NCBI GenBank assembly: GCA_021779855.1 | Contig: JAJXZW010000007.1 | Span: 1-64,000 of the forward strand | Reading direction: 5' to 3' | Length of the DNA stretch: 64,000 nucleotides | Source of the DNA: Actinomycetes bacterium | GTDB lineage: Bacteria; Actinomycetota; Acidimicrobiia; Acidimicrobiales; RAAP-2 | Shown here: positions 47,232 to 53,799 of the stretch, piece by piece | Layout: each line of letters begins with the position of its first letter | Position numbering within the stretch: the stretch's first letter is position 1 | Translations under genes and position numbers: made by a program | The notes under the pieces: model-generated | Told to the model about the DNA's origin: nothing | The model's input: only the letters and a program-made list of their open reading frames with translations | The model's database searches: none

Positions 47232-48038
47232 GCCGACCCGCGCCTCGATCGTTGCGGTCTCGCTGAGCCCGAGGCGCGCCCGTCGCGCCGGGTCGGTGCG
47301 CTCGAGCAGCGCTCTCGGGGCGAGGCCGACGAGCTCGCAGGTGAGCACTCGCTCCTCGCCTAGGCGGGCGCTCACCGCGTCGTAGACCTCGGCCGGGCCC
47401 TCGAGCAGCGGGTCGAGGAGGTTGCAGCTGATCTGTGGGCCCGCCCGCAGCGCGAAGGCGAGTGCGCGCACGTGGGGCCCGCGCAGTGACCGGGCCACGT
47501 CGCGGGCCTCGTCCATGGCCGTGTCGCGCAGGCGCAGGTTCCACGCGACGAGGATCCCACGCGCGCCCAGCGCGCTCGCCCCGAGGCGCGGGTGGGCCCG
47601 GCCCGGCCCGAGGTCGGGGGAGAGGCCCCGGAAGGCGTGACGGCGCACCTCGGGCAGCGAGCGCACCGTCCCGTCGGCGAGCGGTCCGTAGAGGAAGACC
47701 GGGATCCCGAGTGCGGTGGCGAACCAGGTCGCGGCGGCGTCGCGGGCGCGCACGGCGGCGGCCAGGTCGCCCTCGAGCGAGACGAAGGGGACCACGTCGA
47801 GGGCGCCGAGGCGGGGGTGCACACCGACGTGGCCGGTGAGGTCGAGCCGGGCCGCCGCGACCCGCGCCAGGCGGCGCAGGTCGGCCTCGAGGGCGTCGGG
47901 CCCGCCGATCATCGTGAGGACGGCGCGACCGTGGTCGTCGTCGTGGTGGAGGTCGCGCAGCGACGCGCCGGCGAAGGCTCCTAGGAGCTCGGCCTCGTCG
48001 CGTGAGGGGACCGAGAGGTTAGCGACGCACTCGAGCAC
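47187..48038 (-). CDS. Glutamate formiminotransferase-like protein
   Basis: Formiminotransferases move the formimino group of formimidoyl-glutamate to tetrahydrofolate. The 283-residue protein matches the single-domain type (no cyclodeaminase part): start VLECVANLSVPSR, the catalytic-histidine region LTGHVGVHPRLGALDVVPFV, GILVAWNLRLRDTAMDEA and QISCNLLDP. This offers a second route for the HutI product besides HutG, 5 kb from the hut operon. The start is taken as GTG 48038, two bases after the stop of the upstream whiB gene; a longer reading would lie inside that gene. Overlaps the first whiB gene tail to tail by 45 bases. Confidence 0.85.
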   Translation of the reverse strand: MLECVANLSVPSRDEAELLGAFAGASLRDLHHDDDHGRAVLTMIGGPDALEADLRRLARVAAARLDLTGHVGVHPRLGALDVVPFVSLEGDLAAAVRARDAAATWFATALGIPVFLYGPLADGTVRSLPEVRRHAFRGLSPDLGPGRAHPRLGASALGARGILVAWNLRLRDTAMDEARDVARSLRGPHVRALAFALRAGPQISCNLLDPLLEGPAEVYDAVSARLGEERVLTCELVGLAPRALLERTDPARRARLGLSETATIEARVGSAGLGAALEGPGAP

Positions 48039-48040
48039 CG

Positions 48041-48289
48041 CTACGAGGCGGCGCCCCTCACCCGCAGGCGACGGCGCTCGCGCGCGATGCGACGGCGCTC
48101 GCGCTCGCTCTTGCCGCCCCACACGCCGTGGTCGACGTGGTTGGCCAGCGCGTACTCGAGGCACGCGTGCGAGACGGGGCAGCTGGCGCAGATCCGCTGG
48201 GCTGCGATGACCCCGACACCGTCGCGCGGGAAGAAGGTCTCGGCGGGGTAGTCACGGCACAGGCCGTCGGCCATCCATTCGGTGCCCAT
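48041..48289 (-). CDS. WhiB family transcription factor (second copy)
   Basis: The 82-residue protein has cluster cysteines C11, C34, C37 and C43, the GVWGGK turn at about 55-60 and a basic SERERRRIARERRRLR tail for DNA contact. Its N-terminal region before the first Cys is short. The ATG has a near-ideal AAGGAGGT ribosome-binding site (plus-strand 48293-48300). It probably shares a message with the formiminotransferase gene 2 bases downstream. A TAGGGT box on the minus strand (48313-48308) and a 12-bp palindrome at 48347-48358 lie upstream. Confidence 0.93.
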   Translation of the reverse strand: MGTEWMADGLCRDYPAETFFPRDGVGVIAAQRICASCPVSHACLEYALANHVDHGVWGGKSERERRRIARERRRLRVRGAAS

Positions 48290-48307
48290 GGGACCTCCTT
48301 CACCCTC

Positions 48308-48313
48308 ACCCTA
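48308..48313 (-). promoter_or_regulatory. Putative -10 box (TAGGGT) for the second whiB gene
   Basis: TAGGGT on the minus strand leaves an 18-nt leader containing AAGGAGGT before the ATG at 48289. No good -35 is seen. Confidence 0.35.
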
Positions 48314-48346
48314 GCCATGTCGGGGGCGCGCGACCCTTTACATTTC

Positions 48347-48358
48347 GTGAGACCTCAC
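48347..48358. promoter_or_regulatory. Palindrome GTGAG-AC-CTCAC between divergent genes
   Basis: GTGAG (48347-48351) and CTCAC (48354-48358) form a short inverted repeat in the 155-base gap between the second whiB gene and the small gene at 48445. It is a candidate operator only. Confidence 0.25.
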
Positions 48359-48420
48359 GCCTCGGGTTTCCCTGTGAATCGCCGCGTGCGCCGCCCCGGG
48401 GAACGCGGCCGGGCCGGCGG

Positions 48421-48426
48421 TAGACT
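48421..48426 (+). promoter_or_regulatory. Putative -10 box (TAGACT) for the small gene at 48445
   Basis: TAGACT precedes an 18-nt leader containing a GAGAGGAG ribosome-binding site before GTG 48445. Confidence 0.35.
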
Positions 48427-48444
48427 GGCGGCGAGAGGAGCGCC

Positions 48445-48735
48445 GTGAGCCAGGTCCCCACCAGCAGCGAGAGCACCGAGGTCGTCGAGCCCGTCGGCCA
48501 CGTCCAGATCGTCTACCTGGGGCCCGTCGCGCCCCACTGGGAGTGCCGGATGGTCTACGGCGACGAGGAGCAGATCCAGGCCTTCGTGGACCGGGTGGAC
48601 GCCCGCCTGCGGTTCCTGCCCCCCCACGACCCCCAGTTCCGTAGGAACCGGGAGCGGGTGAACCGCGACGCCGAGCGCGAGGGCCTGATCGTGGAGTGGA
48701 ACCTCGGCTACGACGAGGAGCCGGCCCAGGCCTAG
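48445..48735 (+). CDS. Small conserved-looking protein of unknown function
   Basis: The 96-residue protein is soluble, without signal peptide, membrane helix or recognised domain. A middle region (GHVQIVYLGPVAPHWECRMVYG) is strand-rich, and the rest is helical and charged. A clear ribosome-binding site (GAGAGGAG) and codon use like the neighbours support it being real. It ends convergently with the DUF2342 gene, overlapping it by 4 bases. Confidence 0.65.
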   Translation: MSQVPTSSESTEVVEPVGHVQIVYLGPVAPHWECRMVYGDEEQIQAFVDRVDARLRFLPPHDPQFRRNRERVNRDAEREGLIVEWNLGYDEEPAQA

Positions 48736-49853
48736 GCGAGGGGCGAGGTCGTCACCCGCTCGAGCCACGCCTCGGGCTCGCGCAGCTCGGCGTCGGTGGC
48801 GAGGCCGTCCACGCGCAACAGGGCGCCGAAGACCTCTAGGCCGTGGGCCGCGGCCAGGGTCGCGACGAAACGCGCGGCCTCGTCCACGTGGGGGCCCTGG
48901 AGCGAGATCCCGAAGAGCGCCGCGGCGGCGTCCTCGCCCCGGGCGTCACTCAGGCGGTGGCGCAGGACGGCCTCGGCGAGCCCGGGGCGCGGCCCGAGGA
49001 GCGTCTCGGTGACCGACTGGGCGACGGCGTTGAAGTAGGCCGCGAGCACCGCCGTCGCGGCGTTGATCGCCCGGGTGGCGGGGCTGTCGTCGGGCACCTC
49101 GAGGCCCTCGAGCAGTGACGAGGGGTCGTTCATCAACGCGGCGAGGTCGCCGCCGTCGGCCAGCGACTGGAGCCGGCCGAGGATGTCCCCCTGGACGGCG
49201 CGGGCCTCGCCCACGGCGTCGAGCAGGAGGGCGCGCAGGGCGTCACCGGTGCCGGGCTGGGTGAGCACCCGCGAGGCCACGAACTCCTGGGCCAGGGCGA
49301 AGACGTAGACCTCGTCGTGGCCGAGGCTCCAGGCGTCCGCAAAGGCGGTGAGGTTGTTGAGCACGATCAGGTGGCGCCCGTCGATGCGCGGCAGCGGCAG
49401 GGCCGCGAGGGACCACGCGCGCTCGGAGAAGTGGCCGGCGACCGACCCGGTCTGGAACCCCGTGACGAGGGGGCCGAGGGTGGCGGCCATCTGGGCCACC
49501 AGGGCGCCCTCGTCCCCGTCGGGCAGGGCGGGCATCGGCCCGCCCGCCCCGATGAGGGGCTCGAGCAGCGGCCGCCACTGGGCGAGGGCCGCCAGGGTGA
49601 GGGCGGTGCGATTGGACGCCTCCAGCGACGGGTCGACGTCGGTGCCGAGCAGGGTGGCCACGTGGCGCGCGACGAGGGGGGCGAACTCCTCGAGGCGCGG
49701 TCGCTCGACCGGCGAGGGGTTGGGGTCGCCATCCTCGCCCCGGGCCACCGAGACGGCCAGCTGCTGGGCCGCCTGGTACCAGGCGTCGGGACCCTGGCGG
49801 CCGAGGAGCGAAAAGATGTCCCCGAACATGTCGCCGAAGGGGTTATGGGTCAC
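48732..49853 (-). CDS. DUF2342-family protein lacking the HExxH metal motif
   Basis: The 373-residue protein follows the actinobacterial DUF2342 (zinc-dependent metalloprotease-like) pattern: a GFQTGSVAGHFSERAW region in the middle, then a conserved strand LIVLNNLTAFADAW. Where family members have the metal-binding HExxH helix (as in LHEVTHALQF), this protein has FALAQEFVASRVL, without the histidines. It is therefore probably not an active peptidase. A relative sits beside PDZ-Lon and UPF0182 genes in mycobacteria, and both kinds of gene are also in this window. The GTG start overlaps the stop of the PDZ gene upstream by 4 bases. Confidence 0.75.
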   Translation of the reverse strand: MTHNPFGDMFGDIFSLLGRQGPDAWYQAAQQLAVSVARGEDGDPNPSPVERPRLEEFAPLVARHVATLLGTDVDPSLEASNRTALTLAALAQWRPLLEPLIGAGGPMPALPDGDEGALVAQMAATLGPLVTGFQTGSVAGHFSERAWSLAALPLPRIDGRHLIVLNNLTAFADAWSLGHDEVYVFALAQEFVASRVLTQPGTGDALRALLLDAVGEARAVQGDILGRLQSLADGGDLAALMNDPSSLLEGLEVPDDSPATRAINAATAVLAAYFNAVAQSVTETLLGPRPGLAEAVLRHRLSDARGEDAAAALFGISLQGPHVDEAARFVATLAAAHGLEVFGALLRVDGLATDAELREPEAWLERVTTSPLA

Positions 49854-50935
49854 GGGGTCACTCTAAAGGGGCAGACCGGGGTGATCGTCGTCGTGCGCAG
49901 CGCGCTGCCCCGCAGGTAGGTGACCTTCACGGTCGTGTACGCCGGGGTCAGGTAGATCATCGAGCGCAGGGTGGCGAGGTCGTCGCTGTCTCGCCCGGAC
50001 CAGGTCATGAGGACGTCCCCCGGGCGCAGGCCCGCGTGGGCGGCCGGGCCGTAGGGGGCGACCGAGAGCAGCCGCACGCCACCGCCCTGGACCGACGCGC
50101 CGGTGATCCCGACGTCGGCGTGGCAGCCCCGTCCGATCTTGAGGACCTCGGCGACGCGCGCGACGAACTGCGCGCCGTACCACTGGTGGTTGGCCGAGAG
50201 CACCGCGACCACCCGGCCCCGCGCGTCGACCGCGATGGCGTAGCGCAGGCCCCAGAGCGCCCGGCCCGACGGGGTGGTGAGGTAGCGCACCACCCCGTGG
50301 GAGTCGTTCTGCGGGTCGCCGAGCGTGGTCACCGCCCAGTCGTAGCGGGGCCGGGCGAGCAGGTAGGGCACGACCGGGGCGACGACGGTGACCGCGGCGC
50401 TCGCCGGCATCGGGTCGAGGCGCACCGGGGATACGGCGGTGCCGAGCCGTACCACCGAGAAGCCCATCACGTCGTCGCGCCCGATGAGCGATACCGCGAA
50501 GTCCACGCGCCGGGCGTTGGTGCCCTTCACGAGGGCACTGGCGGGGATGCGGACCGTCGTGACCGCGAGGCGGTCGGGCAGGACGAGTGCGGCGGCCGTC
50601 GTCATCCCGTGGTCGGTGATGATCGCCAGGTTGACCGTGTCGGCGGCGACCGAGCGGGCGATGGCCGGCAGGTCGCGCAGGGCGACGTTGCGGTGGGTCG
50701 TTGTCGTGGTCGGGGGGGTGCCGCGATTCGACAGCAGGACGGCCCCCCCGGCGACGAGGAGAACCGCGACGAGCAGGGCCACCGCGCGGGCCAGGCGCGA
50801 CCGGGGCGAGGGCCGTCGGGGCTCGAGGTCCTCGAAGCGGGGCAACTCGCTCGGGTGCACCCAAGGGCGCGCGGCGGGTCCGGGCCGCCGACGGCGACGA
50901 GGCCACCATCCCCACCGCCGATCCTCGTTCGCCAC
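49850..50935 (-). CDS. Membrane-anchored HtrA-like PDZ protein without catalytic triad
   Basis: The 361-residue protein has a basic Pro-rich cytoplasmic start including RPWVHPSELPRFEDLEP (a segment common in actinobacterial HtrA-like proteins), one membrane helix (about 58-80), a Thr-rich linker, a trypsin-like beta domain and a C-terminal PDZ domain (LLSVAPYGPAAHAGLRPGDVLMTW). Where HtrA has a TNAHV histidine this reads LAVTTVR, and the GNSGGP serine loop reads SGRALWG, so protease activity is unlikely. It probably binds peptide C-termini outside the membrane. The start is GTG 50935, the only suitable start before the conserved N-terminus. It is divergent from the MreB-like gene. Confidence 0.75.
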   Translation of the reverse strand: MANEDRRWGWWPRRRRRPGPAARPWVHPSELPRFEDLEPRRPSPRSRLARAVALLVAVLLVAGGAVLLSNRGTPPTTTTTHRNVALRDLPAIARSVAADTVNLAIITDHGMTTAAALVLPDRLAVTTVRIPASALVKGTNARRVDFAVSLIGRDDVMGFSVVRLGTAVSPVRLDPMPASAAVTVVAPVVPYLLARPRYDWAVTTLGDPQNDSHGVVRYLTTPSGRALWGLRYAIAVDARGRVVAVLSANHQWYGAQFVARVAEVLKIGRGCHADVGITGASVQGGGVRLLSVAPYGPAAHAGLRPGDVLMTWSGRDSDDLATLRSMIYLTPAYTTVKVTYLRGSALRTTTITPVCPFRVTP

Positions 50936-50979
50936 CCCGGCCAGGCTACCGAGCCGCGGGGGCGTGACGCGGGTCGCCC

Positions 50980-50985
50980 TAACAT
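50980..50985 (+). promoter_or_regulatory. Putative -10 box (TAACAT) for the MreB-like gene
   Basis: TAACAT ends 9 nt before GTG 50994, in the 58-base divergent gap. A start site near the GTG would give a leaderless or almost leaderless message. Confidence 0.35.
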
Positions 50986-50993
50986 CGTCCTCC

Positions 50994-51998
50994 GTGGCTC
51001 TCGACGTGGCGCTCGACATCGGCACCGCCCAGACGCGGCTGGCGACGGCCGACCGGGGCGTGATCGTCGACGAGCCGACGCTGGTCGCGATCGACACGAG
51101 CACCGGCGACGTCGTCGACGTCGGGCACGGTGCGCGCGAGGTCGTGGGACGCACGTCGCGCCACGTCGTCGTCTTCCGGCCCTTCGCCCAGGGCACCACC
51201 GTCGACTTCGACGTCACGGCGCGGCTCATCGCCCACCTCTTCGAGCGCGCTGGGGTCTCCAAGCTGAGCCGGGCCCGCGTCGTCATGAGCGTCCCCTCCC
51301 TCGCGACCGCCATCGAGCGGCGCGCCCTGCGGCAGGCCGCGATCCAGGCCGGCGCCCGCGAAGTGAGCCTGATCGAAGCACCGCTCGCCGCGGCGATCGG
51401 CCTCGGACTCCCGGTCCAGGACCCGGTGGGATCGGCGGTGACCGTGCTCGGGGCGGGTGCCTCGGAGGCGGCCGTCATCTCGCTGGGCGGGATCGTGAGC
51501 GCGGGGGCGAGGCGCCTGGGCGGCAACGACATCGACGCCGCGATCGCCACGGCCCTGCGCACCCGACTCGGGGTCGTCGTCGCCCCCACGACGGTCGAGG
51601 AGATCAAGTGCCTGCTGGCGTCGGCCCGGGGCCGTTCCCTGGGCATGTCCCAGGTGGTGCGGGCGCGCTCGGTCGATCGGGGGGAGCTCGTCGAGGTGGA
51701 GGTGACCGCCGAGCTCGTCAACGCCGCCCTCGCGGACGTGATCGCCGCCACGGTGCGGATGATCCAGGAGTGCCTGGCCGAGACGGCGCCGGACCTCTCC
51801 CAGGACGTCAGCGCGCGCGGCCTCACCCTCGTGGGTGGGATGGCCCAGCTGACCGACCTCGACGAGCTCGTCGCGACCAGCACGGGCGTGGAGGTCGCCG
51901 TCGCCGCGCACCCCGACCTTGTCGTCATCGAGGGGCTGCGGGCGTGCCTCGAGGAGCTGGCCTCGCTGCACGCCCTGTTGCGCGCCGCCGACCGCTGA
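50994..51998 (+). CDS. MreB-like actin-fold protein
   Basis: The 334-residue protein has the actin/Hsp70 ATPase layout: phosphate-1 LDIGTAQTRLATADRG (MreB has DLGTANT), SLIEAPLAAAIGLGLPV (MreB: IEEPMAAAIGAGLPV), a phosphate-2 region VTVLGAGASEAAVISLGGIV, GGNDIDAAI, the EEIKCLLASA segment (MreB: EEIKIxIGSA) and an adenosine motif LVGGMAQL. The phosphate-2 DxGGGT signature is changed to LGAGAS and the adenosine motif lacks the usual GGGALL, so ATP use may be altered. It is the only mreB-type gene seen, with no mreC or mreD beside it. Confidence 0.75.
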   Translation: MALDVALDIGTAQTRLATADRGVIVDEPTLVAIDTSTGDVVDVGHGAREVVGRTSRHVVVFRPFAQGTTVDFDVTARLIAHLFERAGVSKLSRARVVMSVPSLATAIERRALRQAAIQAGAREVSLIEAPLAAAIGLGLPVQDPVGSAVTVLGAGASEAAVISLGGIVSAGARRLGGNDIDAAIATALRTRLGVVVAPTTVEEIKCLLASARGRSLGMSQVVRARSVDRGELVEVEVTAELVNAALADVIAATVRMIQECLAETAPDLSQDVSARGLTLVGGMAQLTDLDELVATSTGVEVAVAAHPDLVVIEGLRACLEELASLHALLRAADR

Positions 51999-51999
51999 C

Positions 52000-52629
52000 C
52001 TAGTCGGGCGCGTCCCCGAGCTGTTCGGCGGCGGTGCGCACCTGCCAGTCGCGGTCGGTGCGTGCGCGTTCGAGCGCCGCGTCCACTTCGGGCCCCTCGA
52101 AGGCGGCCAGGGCCACCACCGCGCGCCGGCGCACCGGCGGACGGTCGTTGAGGGCGTCGAGTACGGCCGCGAGGCCCCGCGGATCGCCGATCGCCCCGAG
52201 CGCCGCGACCGCCGACTCGCGACAACGCGGATCGGCGTGCTCGCGCGCGACCCGCGCGAGGGAGCCGACGGCTGCGGCGTCGGCGATCTCGCCCAGGGCG
52301 AAGGCCGCGGCGTCGACCGCGAGCGGGTCGTCGTCGTCGAGCCCGCGGACCAGGGCGTCGCGCACCGCGGGGGTACGGGGCGCCCCGCGGGCGGCCTGTT
52401 CGCGCGCCTCGCGCCGCACCGCGGGCTCGGCGTCGGCGATGAGGGCGCACCAGCGCGGCGCGTCGATCCCGTGCCGTCGCGCGAGCCCGCGCAGGGCGAC
52501 GACACGTTCGCGGGCCGTCCCGCCCTCGAGCGCCCGTTCGAGGTGGGCGAGTGACGCGGCCCCGGTGTCGTGGCCGGCGCGCACGAGGGCCTCCAGGCCG
52601 GCCGCTACCGTGTTGCCATCGTCGGACAC
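52000..52629 (-). CDS. HEAT-repeat (PBS lyase-type) protein
   Basis: The 209-residue soluble protein consists of about five to six alpha-helical repeats of roughly 30 residues, each with an R-x2-A(V/A)-x-AL-G pattern, e.g. AVDAAAFALGEIADAAAV and CRESAVAALGAIGDPRGLAAVLDAL. Such repeats form curved protein-binding surfaces; the partner is unknown. The GTG start at 52629 overlaps the first 60 bases of the divergent PDZ-Lon gene; a GTG at 52584 would shorten that overlap to 15 bases. It ends one base after the MreB-like stop, tail to tail. Confidence 0.75.
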   Translation of the reverse strand: MSDDGNTVAAGLEALVRAGHDTGAASLAHLERALEGGTARERVVALRGLARRHGIDAPRWCALIADAEPAVRREAREQAARGAPRTPAVRDALVRGLDDDDPLAVDAAAFALGEIADAAAVGSLARVAREHADPRCRESAVAALGAIGDPRGLAAVLDALNDRPPVRRRAVVALAAFEGPEVDAALERARTDRDWQVRTAAEQLGDAPD

Positions 52630-53760
52630 GACCCCATTCCACCACCCGACCGCGTCCGGCGCCGTTGGCGGGTCCTCGTCGGCGCCGTCCTCGTGCTGGC
52701 GCTGGCCGGGGTCGTGGCCGCCCGCGTACCCCTCAACGAGTACGCGCTGACTCCGGGCAACGCCACGCCGGTCGCGCCGCTGGTGAGCGTCGAGGGCGTG
52801 GCGACGGCTCGCCACGCGGGGAGCGTCTACCTCACCGACGTCTACCTCCAGCAGCTCAACGTGCTCACGTGGGTGACCCTGCACCTGTCGAGCCATGTCC
52901 AGTTCGTCCCGAGCGACGCCCTCACCCCGCCCGGGGTGCCCACCTCGGAGCTCGCAGCCCAGGGCTACCTCCAGATGCGCGACGCCCAGCTCGCCGCCGA
53001 GGTCGAAGCCTTCCGGGTCGTGGGCTGGCGCGTCCCGGCCACTCGGGTCGGGGCGACCCTCACGGGGGTCGTGGTCCCCTCGCCGGCGTCGGGCGCGGGG
53101 CTCGCCGTGGGCGACGTCGTCACGGCCGTCGCCGGCCGCCCGGTCGCCGATGCCTGTGGTCTCGTCGCCGCCCTCCACGGCCTCCCCCCGGGCAGCGTCG
53201 TGCGCCTCGGCGTGCGCCCGGTGCGGATCTCCCCGACGGGGGTCCTCTCGTGGCGCCCGGTGCGCCGCGTCACGGTCACGACCACGTCGCCCCCCGCCGG
53301 GGGCGTCTCGAGCGGTTGCCCGGGCGTGTCGGGGCCCGACCGCTCCTATCTCGGCGTGGCGCTCGAGGACGACGTCGCCTACCACCTCCCGGCGCGCGTG
53401 CGGATCGACACGGCCAACATCGGCGGGCCCTCGGCCGGGCTCGCGATGACCCTGGCCCTCGTCGACCTGCTGAGCCGCCACTCGATCACCGGGGGCCGGG
53501 ACGTGGCCGCCACGGGCACGATGGCCGTCGGCGGAGCGGTCGGCCCGGTGGGCGGCGTGGCCGAGAAGGCGGTCGCCGTCGAGCGGGCCGGGGCCCGCGT
53601 ATTCATTGTGCCGCGCTCGGAGGTGGGCGCGGCACGCTCGGGCGCGCCGGGGCTGCGGGTCTTCGGGGTGACGACTCTCACCCAGGCGCTGGCCGACCTG
53701 CACTCCCTCGGCGGAGCGGTCCCGGACCCGCTCAGCGCGCCCCGGACCGCGTCGGGCTAA
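52570..53760 (+). CDS. PDZ and Lon-type (S16) membrane protease
   Basis: The 396-residue protein has one N-terminal membrane helix (about 33-53), an outer N-terminal region, a PDZ domain (VVVPSPASGAGLAVGDVVTAVAG) and a C-terminal Lon-type proteolytic domain. The catalytic pair is visible: S288 in NIGGPSAGLAMTLALVDLLS and K333 in GVAEKAVAVERAG, 45 residues apart as in Lon. It belongs to the YlbL/Rv3194c-type group that cleaves membrane or secreted proteins. The start GTG 52570 is the only one before the membrane helix. It is divergent from, and overlaps, the HEAT gene. Confidence 0.9.
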   Translation: MAGAHEGLQAGRYRVAIVGHDPIPPPDRVRRRWRVLVGAVLVLALAGVVAARVPLNEYALTPGNATPVAPLVSVEGVATARHAGSVYLTDVYLQQLNVLTWVTLHLSSHVQFVPSDALTPPGVPTSELAAQGYLQMRDAQLAAEVEAFRVVGWRVPATRVGATLTGVVVPSPASGAGLAVGDVVTAVAGRPVADACGLVAALHGLPPGSVVRLGVRPVRISPTGVLSWRPVRRVTVTTTSPPAGGVSSGCPGVSGPDRSYLGVALEDDVAYHLPARVRIDTANIGGPSAGLAMTLALVDLLSRHSITGGRDVAATGTMAVGGAVGPVGGVAEKAVAVERAGARVFIVPRSEVGAARSGAPGLRVFGVTTLTQALADLHSLGGAVPDPLSAPRTASG

Positions 53761-53786
53761 GGCCCCGGCGACGAGGTCCGACGCCG

Positions 53787-53792
53787 TAGGCT
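53787..53792 (+). promoter_or_regulatory. Putative -10 box (TAGGCT) for leaderless DivIVA-like gene
   Basis: TAGGCT ends 8 nt before ATG 53800, too close for a leader with an ordinary ribosome-binding site. Confidence 0.35.
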
Positions 53793-53799
53793 CTAAGGG

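Noticed and set aside
50936..52645. Upstream extension of the PDZ pseudo-protease to 931 residues
   Set aside because: It is antisense to the MreB-like gene and composed of Arg/Ala/Ser sequence; the conserved RPWVHPSELPRF start lies just after GTG 50935.
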